From: DATGPD01 sp041398565
GTDB lineage: Bacteria > Planctomycetota > UBA1135 > UBA2386
Direction: 5' to 3'
NCBI GenBank assembly: GCA_041398565.1
Contig: JAWKUN010000003.1
Span: forward strand, 372,001 to 436,000
Length of the DNA stretch: 64,000 nucleotides
The notes under the pieces were generated by a model. The model made no database searches. It saw only the letters and a list, made by a program, of their open reading frames with translations, and had not been told where the DNA came from. The translations under genes and the position numbers were made by a program. Below are positions 16,036 to 25,381 of this stretch, piece after piece. Position 1 is the first letter of the stretch. The number at the start of each line of letters is the position of its first letter.

Positions 16036-17556
16036 GTGCATCACCCTCTCATCGTCGTCTCCCTGCTTGCCACCGCCGTTTCTGCTCAGGTCGACCTGCA
16101 GATGGACGCGGGGTCGTTTCCAGGCACCCTGAGCGGTCGGCTGGGACCGTACCAGCAGGGCTTCCCCGCCGCCGTGATCTTCAGCGGCAACTCCGGCCCG
16201 ACGCCGCTGTCCCTGATCGATTCCCGCGATCTGCGGCAGCTCAACGTCGGTCTCGAGTCCCTGCCATTGGCGTTCGTCGGCGTGTTCGCGGCAAGCGGCT
16301 ACTTCGACCTACCGGCGCTACCGATCGGCAACCAAGCCTGGCTCCTCGACCGCGCCCTCTACTTCCAGGCCGTGACCCTGGAGGGGTCGGCAGTCAACTT
16401 CCTCATCGGCGAGGTCTCCGAGCCGCGCGTCGTGCGCTTCGCGCCGGCGGGCAACTTCCGCTACCGCGGCAACCAGATGACACAGGCGCGGGCGTTCTTC
16501 GACCGCGCCATCCCGATCGCCGGCGGCCGGTGGATGATCGCTGCCGGTGGCAGCGGCGCTCTCCTGTCGCAGGCGGCGTTGTCGTCGACCGAGATCTACG
16601 ACCCGCTCGGCGACACGTTCTTCGCCGGCCCCAACCTGAACTTCGCGCGGTCCGTGCACACCGCCACCCGCCTGCAGGACGGCAAGTGGCTGCTCGTCGC
16701 CGGCGTCGACACCCTCAACGACCCGCAAGACACCGCCGAAGTCCTCGATCCGCAAACCCAGTTCGCACGCGTCGTCGCCAATCCGATGCTCGCGCGCCGC
16801 ATGGGGCACTCTGCCAACCTGCTGGCGAACGGCCGCGTGCTCGTCGCTGGCGGCCTGTCCGATCTCAACGGGACGGGGTTCGACCCGGTCAACTCGGCGC
16901 TCGCGTCCACCGAGTTCTACGATCCCACCAACGACAGTTGGATCGCGGGTCCGAGCATGTCGCGGCCGCGCGCCGGGCACGTGGCCATTCCCCTGCCCGA
17001 CGGTCGCATCCTGTTCGCGGGTGGCGTCGGCTACACGACCATCATCATCCGCATCCCGCAGATCTGGAACCAGACCGAGATCTACGACCCGAACACCGGC
17101 TCTTTCAGCTCCGGGCCCTCGATGCGAACGGCGCGCGCGATCTTCTCGGTCGCTGACCTGGGCGGCGGGCGGTTCCTCGTCGCCGGGGGCATGTCGTCCC
17201 TCCTGGCCGCCGGAGCACCGACCGACGAGGCGGAGATCTTCGACGCCAACACCGGTGCGTGGAGTGCGGTTGGCAGGATGGGGACGGCCCGAGGCATGAG
17301 CGCGACGGTCCCGTTGGGCGGAGGCCGTTTCCTGCTGGCCGGGGGCACCAATGGGACGCTGACCTCGCCCAGTGCGCTCGCCAGTACCGAAGTCTTCGAC
17401 GTGGCCACGGGGGTGTTCACACCCGGGCCGAACATGACCTCCAGCCGCGTGGCGTTCGGGGCGTTCGCGTCGCCGGCCGGTCCTTACCACCTGATCGGTG
17501 GCGGCACCGGCGGCACCGGGACCTCGACCACGACCGCCGAGTGGTACTACCGCTGA
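16036..17556 (+). CDS. Exported kelch-repeat protein
   Basis: The product has 506 residues with a signal peptide ending near VSAQ. From about residue 150 on there are repeated kelch-type blades with the pattern GGR..AGG....STEIYDP....; clear copies include RWMIAAGGSG, KWLLVAGVD, RVLVAGG, RILFAGG, RFLVAGG and RFLLAGG. Six or seven such blades fit a beta-propeller. The start is a GTG at 16036, chosen because AAGGAG lies at 16024-16029 and the signal peptide begins there; the long upstream open frame crosses the repeat element and is not coding. It should be extracytoplasmic. Whether it binds ligands or has galactose-oxidase-like activity cannot be told. The next gene encodes another exported protein. 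Confidence 0.85.
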   Translation: MHHPLIVVSLLATAVSAQVDLQMDAGSFPGTLSGRLGPYQQGFPAAVIFSGNSGPTPLSLIDSRDLRQLNVGLESLPLAFVGVFAASGYFDLPALPIGNQAWLLDRALYFQAVTLEGSAVNFLIGEVSEPRVVRFAPAGNFRYRGNQMTQARAFFDRAIPIAGGRWMIAAGGSGALLSQAALSSTEIYDPLGDTFFAGPNLNFARSVHTATRLQDGKWLLVAGVDTLNDPQDTAEVLDPQTQFARVVANPMLARRMGHSANLLANGRVLVAGGLSDLNGTGFDPVNSALASTEFYDPTNDSWIAGPSMSRPRAGHVAIPLPDGRILFAGGVGYTTIIIRIPQIWNQTEIYDPNTGSFSSGPSMRTARAIFSVADLGGGRFLVAGGMSSLLAAGAPTDEAEIFDANTGAWSAVGRMGTARGMSATVPLGGGRFLLAGGTNGTLTSPSALASTEVFDVATGVFTPGPNMTSSRVAFGAFASPAGPYHLIGGGTGGTGTSTTTAEWYYR

Positions 17557-17746
17557 AGGCGCATGAGCAAGTCGCTTCCGTGCCACCATTCGCTTGACGC
17601 CATGGGCCGCAGCGCCACTGCAGGCTGCGACACGGCGGATTTGCACTCTGGTCGCGGTTGCCCGACGGAACCCGGCAACTATGGCTCCCCGGCTGCCGTG
17701 CGGTTGTGCTCGGCGCGCCCGCGACGCTGACCCTCTCGCTTCCGAC

Positions 17747-18793
17747 ATGATGAACCCCGCCAGCTCGTGGATCTCGCTCCTCCTGACCGCCGCCTTGTCT
17801 GCGCAGACGGCGCAGACGGCGCGCTTGCCGACGGGGTCGTTTCCGGCCGGCGAGGACAACTTGCCGCTGGCCTCGAGCCCGGTCCGCTACCAGCAGTGGT
17901 GGGCCGGAAGCGAATTGCAGGCGACGCTGCAGTTTCCGGCGCGGATCCGGGCCATGGCCTTCCTGGCGGGCAACGTCCTCCAGCCCGGCAGCTCGGTGGA
18001 CATCGAGATCCGCATGGCCCACTTCGGAACAGGCCTTCCGAGCGTCACCTTCGACAACAACCTCCAGGTCGACAACACCCTGGTGCTGCCGCGCGGCGTG
18101 GTGACGCTCGTGGCGCAGCCGCGTGCCGACACGCGCGTCGTCACCTTCAACTTCGCGCGCGAGTTCATCTGGGACGGCTCGTCGGGGATCGTCTTCGACC
18201 TCAAGGTGTTCGGCAACGGCAACAACAACCAGGCCTACCTCTACCCCTGCCGAACGACGGTGAGTTCGCCGGGCAAGACCATGCGCCTGTTCGCGCCGGG
18301 CAACCCGTCGTCGCTGCAGCGCGCGACGCTGTCGCAGAACGGCATCGGACTGGTGACCGAGTTCGACTACGCCTACGGCATCACGTCGCCCTACGGCGCC
18401 GGCTGCCCGGGTGCGAATGCCCTCGTGCCGGTCGCCGGCACCACGGGGGGGAACCCGACGCCGCCGAACCCCAACTGGACCCAGACCCTGAGCAACGCCG
18501 CCGCCGGAACCTCGGCCGTACTCCTGCTGGGCACCAGCCGCACCCGATTCGGAGCCGTGACCTTGCCGTTCGACCTGGGGATCATCGGCTACTCCGGCTG
18601 TTCGTTGCTGGCCGAACCGCTGGTGATGCTGGGCACCTCCACCACGTTGGCTGGCTCGGCGTCGATCCCCGTGCCGATTCCCGGAGTGCGCTTGCGTCCG
18701 CGCTCGCTCTTCTCGCAGTGGTTCGTGCTCGACACGCAAGCGCCGAACGGAGCGCTCTCGGGAAGCCAAGGGCTCTGGCACGTGTTCGACTAG
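17747..18793 (+). CDS. Exported protein with planctomycete-type C-terminal module
   Basis: The product has 348 residues with a signal peptide (cleavage near LSAQ) and a beta-rich body. From about residue 225 it carries a C-terminal module that starts with SPYGAGCPGAN and continues through a run of strands to a final WFVLDTQAPNG segment. A related module ends the SBBP-repeat protein at 58669. Such modules are common at the ends of planctomycete exported proteins, by my recollection of the family; the role is unknown and could be anchoring or sorting. Two ATG codons occur at 17747 and 17750. The gap before it (17557-17746) shows nothing I can name. Confidence 0.8.
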   Translation: MMNPASSWISLLLTAALSAQTAQTARLPTGSFPAGEDNLPLASSPVRYQQWWAGSELQATLQFPARIRAMAFLAGNVLQPGSSVDIEIRMAHFGTGLPSVTFDNNLQVDNTLVLPRGVVTLVAQPRADTRVVTFNFAREFIWDGSSGIVFDLKVFGNGNNNQAYLYPCRTTVSSPGKTMRLFAPGNPSSLQRATLSQNGIGLVTEFDYAYGITSPYGAGCPGANALVPVAGTTGGNPTPPNPNWTQTLSNAAAGTSAVLLLGTSRTRFGAVTLPFDLGIIGYSGCSLLAEPLVMLGTSTTLAGSASIPVPIPGVRLRPRSLFSQWFVLDTQAPNGALSGSQGLWHVFD

Positions 18794-18851
18794 TCCGCGT
18801 CCGCGTTCCCCGCTGCGCCCGCCTGCCCGAGTCGCGGCCGCGCGGCCCGTG

Positions 18852-19709
18852 TCATCCGTCGAGGCTGCGGCCGAACACGTCCGCCTCGCCGGCCTGGATC
18901 CGCCTCAGCACTTCGCGCGCGTAGGCGTTGTCGGGATTGCAGGCCACCGCGTCTCGCAGGGAGCGCTGCGCCCTGGCCACGTCGCCTTGCAGGTGGGCTG
19001 CGAACGCCGCGAAGACCAGGGGACGCTCGTCCTCGGGAAGGGCGTGGGCAGCGCTCTCGAACAGGTTCAGCGCCCGCTCGGGGTCGCCGCCCAGCCAACG
19101 TGGGGCGAACAGGAGGCGACAGCCGCGTGCCACCGCGATGTGTGGGTTGCCGTCGGCGAAGGCCTCGGCTTCGGACAGGAACGCGTCGACCTGGCGGCCG
19201 TAGCGCATGGCGGCGAGGGCGCCGTCGATCTTGTTGGCCAGCAAACCGGCGGCGATCCTGCCGACCTCGCTGTGCCGTCGCCCGAGGTCCCGCACCTCGG
19301 TGATCGCCTGCAGCCCGTCGGCCAGGAGAGTGTCGACGATCTCCGGCCGCTTGGCGAACACCGGGCGTCCCACCGCCATCCCCATCGGTGCAGCCTCGAG
19401 CAGCACCCGCTCCAGGCAGGTCTCCGCCAGGACTTGCCACTCGATGGGGTCGCCGGTGCGCGTGGCGCGCTCGCGCTGCTCGGCCAGGAACGCGTCCATC
19501 GCCGACACGTCCATCCGCCGGCGGATGGACGCGAGCTGCCGGCTTCGTGGCAACCCGACGAGCGTCGACACCCGGTCGGAGTCAGGACCGGCGATCCGGG
19601 GCCAGGCCAGCGCGAGGCTGCCGCCGCCCGCACACAGGGCGAGGGCCGGGATCCATCGACGCCGGCGGCGACCTCTCGGTTGGGTCTCGGTGGACACGGG
19701 TCCCCCCAT
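18852..19709 (-). CDS. Membrane-anchored TPR-like protein
   Basis: The product has 285 residues. It starts with a basic stretch (residues 8-18) and one hydrophobic segment (about 20-38), so it is anchored in or exported through the inner membrane. The rest is helical. The C-terminal half has tetratricopeptide-like pairs: a GGDPERALNLFESAAHALP repeat, an AHLQGDVARAQRSLRDAVA repeat and a NAYAREVLRRI end. I chose the ATG at 19709; the frame is open to 19784. It probably mediates protein contacts, but partners are unknown. It converges on the exported protein gene ending at 18793. Confidence 0.75.
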   Translation of the reverse strand: MGGPVSTETQPRGRRRRRWIPALALCAGGGSLALAWPRIAGPDSDRVSTLVGLPRSRQLASIRRRMDVSAMDAFLAEQRERATRTGDPIEWQVLAETCLERVLLEAAPMGMAVGRPVFAKRPEIVDTLLADGLQAITEVRDLGRRHSEVGRIAAGLLANKIDGALAAMRYGRQVDAFLSEAEAFADGNPHIAVARGCRLLFAPRWLGGDPERALNLFESAAHALPEDERPLVFAAFAAHLQGDVARAQRSLRDAVACNPDNAYAREVLRRIQAGEADVFGRSLDG

Positions 19710-19805
19710 TGTGAACGGCGGCGCTGACGGCAGGCAACCCGCGGCTCCAGCGTTCGGCGGTGCAGCTGGCTCGATCGGCGGCAAGGCAGGTGCGTTGCTC
19801 GGAAC

Positions 19806-21053
19806 TCACGGTGCCGACGGTGGCGGCAGCAGGACCTCGACCAAGTGGACGACCTCGACCGGCGGTTCGCTCGCCTGGAGGACAGCGCGCAGCTGCAGCA
19901 TGCACCCGGGATTGGCGGTGACCACCTGTTCGGCACCGCTGGCGAGAATGCTCGCCGCCTTGCGCCGACCGATCTCCTGCGCGAGGGCCGGCTGCAGCAG
20001 GTTGTAGATCCCGGCCGAGCCGCAGCAGTCCTCCGGATCCTCGTGGCTGATCAGTTCGATGCCGGGCACCTGGCGCAGCAGCGTCCGCGGTGGTTGGCGC
20101 ACACCTTGGCCGTGGCAGAGATGGCAGGGGTCGTCGAAGGTGAGCCGGCGTGGCCGCGGCGCCGGCGTGGCTGCCAGCCCGACTTCCGCCAGGAACTCGC
20201 TGACGTCGCGCACGCGCCCGGCGAACTCGCGCGCGGCGTCGGACTGGAGGAGGTGGCCGTATTCGCGCATGGCGCAGCCGCAGCCGGCGCTGTTGAGCAC
20301 GATCGGCAGTCGGCGCGAGAAGGCCTGCACGTTGGCCGCTGCCAGCCGGCGAGCTCGGTCCGCCTGGCCATCGTGCACGAGGAGCGCGCCGCAGCAAGTC
20401 TGCTCGGCCGGCACGTGCACGGTGAAGCCGTTCTTCGTCAGCAGCTCGATCGTGGCGCGGTTGATCCGTCCGAACATCTGCTCCATCACGCAGCCGGTGA
20501 ACACGTAAACCTCGCCGCGCTCCTGGCCGACGGCACGATGGACGCCGGCCAGCGAGCGACGCTCCTGTGCCGGCGGGACGGGAGGGAGCAAGACGTCTTG
20601 GTCGGGGCGCAGCAGTCCCACGGCGCGTGCGGCGCGGCGGAGCCCGAGGCGTTCGACAGCGCGGGCGAGCGTGAACGCAAGGCGCAGGCGTCGCTGTCGT
20701 GCCACCAGGTGCCAGAGGAGGAAGCGGCGGACCCGCGCCTTGAACCCGCGGCGCGGGCGCGCCTTCTCGAGTTCGCTGCGGGCGGCTTCGAGGATCTCGC
20801 CGTAGCGCACCCCAGAGGGGCACACGCTCTCGCACGCCCGGCAGTCGAGGCAGCGATCGAGGTGCGGACGAATCGCCTCGGGGTCTTCGATCCTGCCCTC
20901 GGCGAGGGCGCGCATGAGGTAGAGGCGTCCGCGCGGTGAATCGGTCTCCAGCCCGAGCACGCGGTAGGTCGGGCACGCCTCCAAGCACAGGCCGCAGTGC
21001 ACGCAGTCGAGCGAACTGGCGTAGAACGGCGCCGCCGCGCGCGGGGTGCTCAT
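19806..21053 (-). CDS. glcF: Glycolate oxidase iron-sulfur subunit
   Basis: The product has 415 residues. It carries two ferredoxin-type clusters near the N-terminus, CVHCGLCLEACP and CLDCRACESVCP, followed by two CCG domains with CCGALLVHDG and CCGSAGIYNLL. This is the standard GlcF layout. With GlcD and GlcE it oxidises glycolate to glyoxylate and passes electrons to the membrane quinone pool. The gene overlaps the end of glcE by four bases (ATGA), so the order glcD-glcE-glcF forms one operon. The frame is open far upstream, but the conserved N-terminus begins at the ATG at 21053. Confidence 0.95.
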   Translation of the reverse strand: MSTPRAAAPFYASSLDCVHCGLCLEACPTYRVLGLETDSPRGRLYLMRALAEGRIEDPEAIRPHLDRCLDCRACESVCPSGVRYGEILEAARSELEKARPRRGFKARVRRFLLWHLVARQRRLRLAFTLARAVERLGLRRAARAVGLLRPDQDVLLPPVPPAQERRSLAGVHRAVGQERGEVYVFTGCVMEQMFGRINRATIELLTKNGFTVHVPAEQTCCGALLVHDGQADRARRLAAANVQAFSRRLPIVLNSAGCGCAMREYGHLLQSDAAREFAGRVRDVSEFLAEVGLAATPAPRPRRLTFDDPCHLCHGQGVRQPPRTLLRQVPGIELISHEDPEDCCGSAGIYNLLQPALAQEIGRRKAASILASGAEQVVTANPGCMLQLRAVLQASEPPVEVVHLVEVLLPPPSAP

Positions 21054-22117
21054 TGCAGCAGTCCACGCGGGTCGAGGGCCAGGCGCACGGCATCTTCCAG
21101 CTGCGAGGTCGCCGGATCGCCCGCGGAGGCCAGGCCACGGCGCGCGGCCGATCCGCAGCGGATCTCGCCGGCGCCGCCCGGCAGTGACGGCAGGCGCGCC
21201 AGGAGGGCGTCGCTCTCCGCCGGGCGCAGGGCGGTCAAGAACTGGCCGGTTCCGGATACGTGCACCGGGGCGTCGCTCGGCAAGCCTGCCAGCAGTCGGT
21301 GCAGGGCGCTCGGCTGCACGACGCCGTCGACCAGCTCGCGTCCGTGCGCGGGCACCGGCCCGAAGGTCGCGGGTGCGTCGGTCGGGTCGAGCCCGAAACG
21401 TCGGCGCACGCTGCGCACCTGGGCCGGGGCGCCCTCTACACGTCCCACGACACCCCACGTGCCGTCGTCGTGGCGGTGCAGGACGAGACTGGTCGGGGGG
21501 GCGGCGAGCAGACGGAGATCCCGGAAGAGGGCCAGCGCCGCGTCGAGAGGCCGCGGTCCCTGGGCGAAGGTGAGACTGGCGCGCGGTGCCGGGCGCAGCC
21601 TCAGGTGCAACAGCGTCGCGATCAACAGGCGGCCTCGGCTGCCGACGAAGGCGCGGTGCACGTCGAAACCGGCCACGCTCTTCACCACGCGTGCACCGAC
21701 CTTGAACTGCGTGCCGTCGCTCAGGACGCCTTCGAGGCCCAGCACCACGTGGCGGGCGCAGCTGGCCCCGGGCGCCAGCGGCCGATGCTCACCGCGGGCC
21801 AGAAGGCCGCCGACGGTGCCGTCTCCCGGTGTCGGCAGCACGAGACCGTGGCGTTCCAGCTCGCCGTCGAGAACTTGCCGTTCGAGCCCCGGCTCGACCG
21901 AGCAGGTGAGGTCGGCAGGATCGAGGCGGTCGATGCGCTGCATCGCTGCCAAGCGGACCAGAAGGGGCGGCCGGCGTGGCGCCGGCAGGCGATCGAAGCT
22001 CGAGCCCTTGCCGCACACGCGTACCGCCGGAGCCGGCGTGTCGCGCAGGAGATCGGTCAGCTCGTCGCGGCTGCCGACGCGCTGCTCGCCGAGGATCGCG
22101 AAGTCCGGCGCGCTCAC
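21050..22117 (-). CDS. glcE: Glycolate oxidase FAD-binding subunit
   Basis: The product has 355 residues and belongs to the FAD_binding_4 fold. Visible marks are VRVCGKGSSFDRLP near the start, GDGTVGGLLA, GVLSDGTQFKVGARVVKSVAGFDV and a LFVGSRG-like turn (AFVGSRGRLL). GlcE is the smaller flavin subunit of glycolate oxidase. The start is a GTG at 22117, which overlaps the glcD stop by four bases (GTGA); the frame is open much further upstream, but that part is antisense-like sequence inside glcD. It is shorter than GlcD and lacks the C-terminal FAD-oxidase cap domain, as is usual. Confidence 0.93.
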   Translation of the reverse strand: MSAPDFAILGEQRVGSRDELTDLLRDTPAPAVRVCGKGSSFDRLPAPRRPPLLVRLAAMQRIDRLDPADLTCSVEPGLERQVLDGELERHGLVLPTPGDGTVGGLLARGEHRPLAPGASCARHVVLGLEGVLSDGTQFKVGARVVKSVAGFDVHRAFVGSRGRLLIATLLHLRLRPAPRASLTFAQGPRPLDAALALFRDLRLLAAPPTSLVLHRHDDGTWGVVGRVEGAPAQVRSVRRRFGLDPTDAPATFGPVPAHGRELVDGVVQPSALHRLLAGLPSDAPVHVSGTGQFLTALRPAESDALLARLPSLPGGAGEIRCGSAARRGLASAGDPATSQLEDAVRLALDPRGLLQ

Positions 22118-23568
22118 GCCAAGTCCTCGCGCAGCACGCGTTCGGCGAGCCGCGGCCAGCGCGCCGGCTCGGCGCACGATCCGCGCTCCGGCAGCACCTT
22201 GCCCGGGTTGCAGCGTCCGCTCGGATCGAAGGCTCGGCGTACTCTCGCCATGACCTCGAGGTCCGCGGGGTCGAACATCATCGGCACGTGCGCCAGCTTC
22301 TCCGAGCCGATGCCGTGCTCGCCGGTGATGCTGCCGCCCATCGCCATGCACAGGGCCAGGATCTCGTGTCCCGCTGCGACGACGCGTGCCGTCTCCTCGC
22401 GGTCGCGCCCGTCGTAGCTGATGTTCGGGTGCAGGTTGCCGTCGCCGGCGTGGAACACGTTGCTGATGGCCACGCGGTGTCGCGCACCGATCTCGGCGAT
22501 GCCGCGCAGGGTCTCCTCGAGCTTCGTGCGCGGGACGACCCCGTCGAGGACGTAGAGGTCGGGGCGCAGGCGTCCCATCGCGCCGAACGCGCCCTTGCGC
22601 CCCTTCCACAACCGCTTGCGCTCGGCGGCGGTGGTCGCCTCCTCCAGGCTGAGCGGAGCGTGTCGAGCCGCGATGCTGCGTACCAGCTCGGCATCTGCGT
22701 CGACCTCGTCGGCCGGCCCGTCCATCTCGACGAGCAGCACGGCGTCGGCGTCGGTCGGGTAGCCGGCGCGGAACACCGAGGCCTCGACCGCCAAGATGGT
22801 CGGCCGGTCGAGGATCTCGAGGGCCGCGGGGATGGCGCCGGCGCGGATGATGTCGCTGACCACCCGGCAGGCCGCTTGCATGCTGGGCAGCGCCACCAGG
22901 AGCGTGCGCACGCACTCCGGGTTGCGGCACAGGCGCACGGTGATCTCGGTGGCGATGCCGAAGGTTCCCTCGCTTCCCGTGAACAGCGCCAGCAGGTCGA
23001 GCGCGCCGGGGGCGCAAGGCGCCGCCGTGCCACCCAGGCGCACGACCCTGCCCTCGGCCAGGACCACGACCGCGCCGAGCATGTGGTCGGTGGTCATCCC
23101 GTACTTGAAGCAGTGCGGGCCACCGCTGTTCTCGGCGAGATTGCCGCCGATCGTGCACACCGTCTGGCTGCTGGGGTCGGGAGCGTAGTGCAGGCCGAGC
23201 GGCTCGACGTGTCGGCTCAACGCCGCATTCACCACCCCGGGTTGCACGACGGCGCACAGGTCCTCGGCATGCACCGCCAGGATGCGGTTCATGCCCGCTG
23301 TTTCGATCACGACCGCGGGACCCTGCGGCGTCGGTCCGCCCGACAGGCAGGTGCCCGCCCCGCGCGGCACGAACGCCACCTCGTGCTCCGCCAGCACCCG
23401 GAGCACGGCCTGGACTTCCTGCGTGTCTCTCGGCAGGACCACGGCTTCGGGGGGCGCCTTGTGGATGGTGAACCCATCGCACTCGTAGGCGCGCAGGGCA
23501 TCGGCGTCGAACAGGGTTCGGTCTTCGCCGAGCAGTTCGGTCAGGGCGCGGCGCAACGTCCGTGACAT
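22114..23568 (-). CDS. glcD: Glycolate oxidase subunit GlcD
   Basis: The product has 484 residues. It carries the FAD-binding PCMH motifs VVLPRDTQEVQAVLRVL, VPRGAGTCLSGG, VVQPGVVNAAL, TVCTIGGNLAENSGGPHC and KYGMTTDHMLG, and the FAD-oxidase C-terminal domain with NVFHAGDGNLHPNI and GGSITGEHGIGSEKL. GlcD is the catalytic flavoprotein that oxidises glycolate (or a related 2-hydroxy acid such as D-lactate). It is first in the operon; the upstream region 23569-23842 is shared with a divergent gene. I chose the ATG at 23568, which begins the family N-terminus. No glc regulator is in the window. Confidence 0.95.
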   Translation of the reverse strand: MSRTLRRALTELLGEDRTLFDADALRAYECDGFTIHKAPPEAVVLPRDTQEVQAVLRVLAEHEVAFVPRGAGTCLSGGPTPQGPAVVIETAGMNRILAVHAEDLCAVVQPGVVNAALSRHVEPLGLHYAPDPSSQTVCTIGGNLAENSGGPHCFKYGMTTDHMLGAVVVLAEGRVVRLGGTAAPCAPGALDLLALFTGSEGTFGIATEITVRLCRNPECVRTLLVALPSMQAACRVVSDIIRAGAIPAALEILDRPTILAVEASVFRAGYPTDADAVLLVEMDGPADEVDADAELVRSIAARHAPLSLEEATTAAERKRLWKGRKGAFGAMGRLRPDLYVLDGVVPRTKLEETLRGIAEIGARHRVAISNVFHAGDGNLHPNISYDGRDREETARVVAAGHEILALCMAMGGSITGEHGIGSEKLAHVPMMFDPADLEVMARVRRAFDPSGRCNPGKVLPERGSCAEPARWPRLAERVLREDLA

Positions 23569-23842
23569 GCCGCGCAAGCATAGGCAGCGCGGCGGCGGAA
23601 TCGCCGGTCCGCCGGGTCGCATCCGTGTCCCCGCGCGCGTGGGATGCGCGTGCGCCGGCGAGGCACACCGGCGACGAGGCGAGGAACTCGGGGAAGGTGG
23701 CCGTGTGTTGCGTCCCGCCGCCGCTGGTACGGGTTGTTCCGCGTCCACGCGGCCGGAGCCCGCGGTCTCGCATTGGTGCGGTCGCGAGGGGGTGAGGCTG
23801 TCAAGGCTCACCGCTCCTCGTGTCGATAAACCGAGCAACGTC

Positions 23843-25309
23843 ATGGCTCGTTGGGAAATCGAAAAGGTGGCGGTGGCGCACCTGCTCGAGGCGCTGAAGG
23901 TCGCGCTCGACCATCTGCGCGACTTCACGATGACGGGCCAGATGTCCGACTTCGGCAGCACGCGCAACGGCGCCGCCACCTACGCGCAACTGCGGCGGAT
24001 GCGGACCTACGTGCAGCGCTGCGTGTCGGCCTACTCCGACCGCGTCGAGCTCGACCTCAACGACGACGACCAGAATCTGCTGGTCGCGTGCGCCATCTTC
24101 GAGATTGCCAACCTCGATCGCCGGCTCGGCGGGCCGGGTCGCAGCGCCGGCGAAGATTCCGAGTGGCTGGAGGAACGGCGTCGCACCCTCGCACACTGGT
24201 CGGTCGCGTTCGCGACGCGCAAGGTCGAGCACATCCCGGTCGCCGACGAGAGCGTCTTCCTCACGTCGACGGTGCAGACGGTGTTGCGCGAGGTCCAGCG
24301 CCGCCTGGTGGTGTCCGGTCAGAGGTCAGGCCTGCACCGCGTGACGCGCGAGACGGCCGGGATCCCGACCATGCCGACCCTCCCGGCCGAGGCGGGCATC
24401 GACCCGCACGGTGGCTGGCCAGCGCCCGGGAACGTGGCGCCGCAGCCGGCCTACGGCGACCCGAGTTGGGTCGGAGTTCCGCCGGGCAACACCGCCTACT
24501 ACCAGCCGCACGTCGCACCGCCGCCTCACGCCGCACCACCGCCGCACGGTGGGCCGCCGCGCGCGGCCCATGCTCGGGGCCCTTCCGGTGGCGCTGCCCA
24601 GGCGAAGGGATCGCGGGAATTCGGCATCCCTTCGCCCCAGATCGGCGCGCCCCAGGTGGGTGCGCCGGGTGCACCGGCGGGCGGCTACCCCGCTGCACCG
24701 GCGCCGGTGGCGCACGCCACGCCGACCCCCATGCCGGGGACGCACGCACCCGAGGACGTCGGTCTCGACGCTGCTGCGGCGGTCGGTCTCGATCTCGACC
24801 CGCGCAAATTGCACGACCCTCGTGTGCGCTCGATCCTCCTGCTCGACCTGCGCGCGTTCGATCGTGCCCTGCGCGCCAACGACCACCGTATGTGCGTCGT
24901 TCATCTGGGGTCGATCCTGGAGGCCGTGTGCATCGACTACGCCTTGGCGCACCGTCGCGAATTGTCCCTCAGCGGCGCGCCCGAGACATGGAACCTGGAG
25001 TCGATCGTGAGCGCCGTCGTCGGCGGCGAGATCAGCTCGATGGACCGAGCCCTGCTGTTCCATCTGAACGCTGCCCGCAACCTGCTGCGGCCGGCGATCC
25101 AGCTGAGCAACCCCATGGTTGTGACCGCCGGGACCCAGGGCGAGCTCATCCAGTTCGTGCACCGCGTGCTGGCGCTCATGGGATTCGTCAGCCCTGGCGA
25201 GGGCGCTCCGCCGACGCCAGGGACCGCGTCGCAGATGGGCGCGGCGGCGAGCGCGCGACCGGGATCGCAGCCGTCTTGGATGCGCTCCTCCGATCGGCCG
25301 CACCACTGA
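23843..25309 (+). CDS. Unrecognised two-domain protein with Pro/Gly-rich linker
   Basis: The product has 488 residues. Residues 1-175 form a helical domain (LEALKVALDHLRDFTMTGQM, then RTYVQRCVSAYSDRVELDL). Residues about 190-315 are a low-complexity linker rich in Pro, Gly, Ala and His (repeats such as VAPPPHAAPPPHGGPP). Residues about 330-460 are a second helical domain (RSILLLDLRAFDRALRANDH, then a VVHLGSILEAVCIDYAL stretch). There is no signal peptide or membrane segment. I do not recognise the family. The second domain, which mentions neither active-site nor metal motifs, may be a small helical binding module. The gene is alone, divergent from glcD. Confidence 0.8.
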   Translation: MARWEIEKVAVAHLLEALKVALDHLRDFTMTGQMSDFGSTRNGAATYAQLRRMRTYVQRCVSAYSDRVELDLNDDDQNLLVACAIFEIANLDRRLGGPGRSAGEDSEWLEERRRTLAHWSVAFATRKVEHIPVADESVFLTSTVQTVLREVQRRLVVSGQRSGLHRVTRETAGIPTMPTLPAEAGIDPHGGWPAPGNVAPQPAYGDPSWVGVPPGNTAYYQPHVAPPPHAAPPPHGGPPRAAHARGPSGGAAQAKGSREFGIPSPQIGAPQVGAPGAPAGGYPAAPAPVAHATPTPMPGTHAPEDVGLDAAAAVGLDLDPRKLHDPRVRSILLLDLRAFDRALRANDHRMCVVHLGSILEAVCIDYALAHRRELSLSGAPETWNLESIVSAVVGGEISSMDRALLFHLNAARNLLRPAIQLSNPMVVTAGTQGELIQFVHRVLALMGFVSPGEGAPPTPGTASQMGAAASARPGSQPSWMRSSDRPHH

Positions 25310-25352
25310 GCGGCAGGCCGCGACTCGCACCTCTGGTGCGGCCGCAGCTTGC
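25310..25352 (-). repeat. Structured intergenic repeat, partial copy G (reversed); likely bidirectional terminator
   Basis: Read on the minus strand, 25352-25341 gives GCAAGCTGCGGC, close to the left end of the repeat family. P2 follows as GCACC/GGTGC with an AGA loop (25335-25339 with 25327-25331). P3 and the right half are missing. It lies between two convergent genes that end at 25309 and 25382, so the hairpin is placed to end both transcripts. That role is inference. Confidence 0.6.
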
Positions 25353-25381
25353 GACCGGCTAGCGCGGCGCGTGCCGGTTCG

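Noticed and set aside
21050..23773. A 907-codon reading of glcE
   Set aside because: Only the last 355 residues match GlcE. The rest is another frame of glcD. The GTG at 22117 overlaps the glcD stop and is the natural start.
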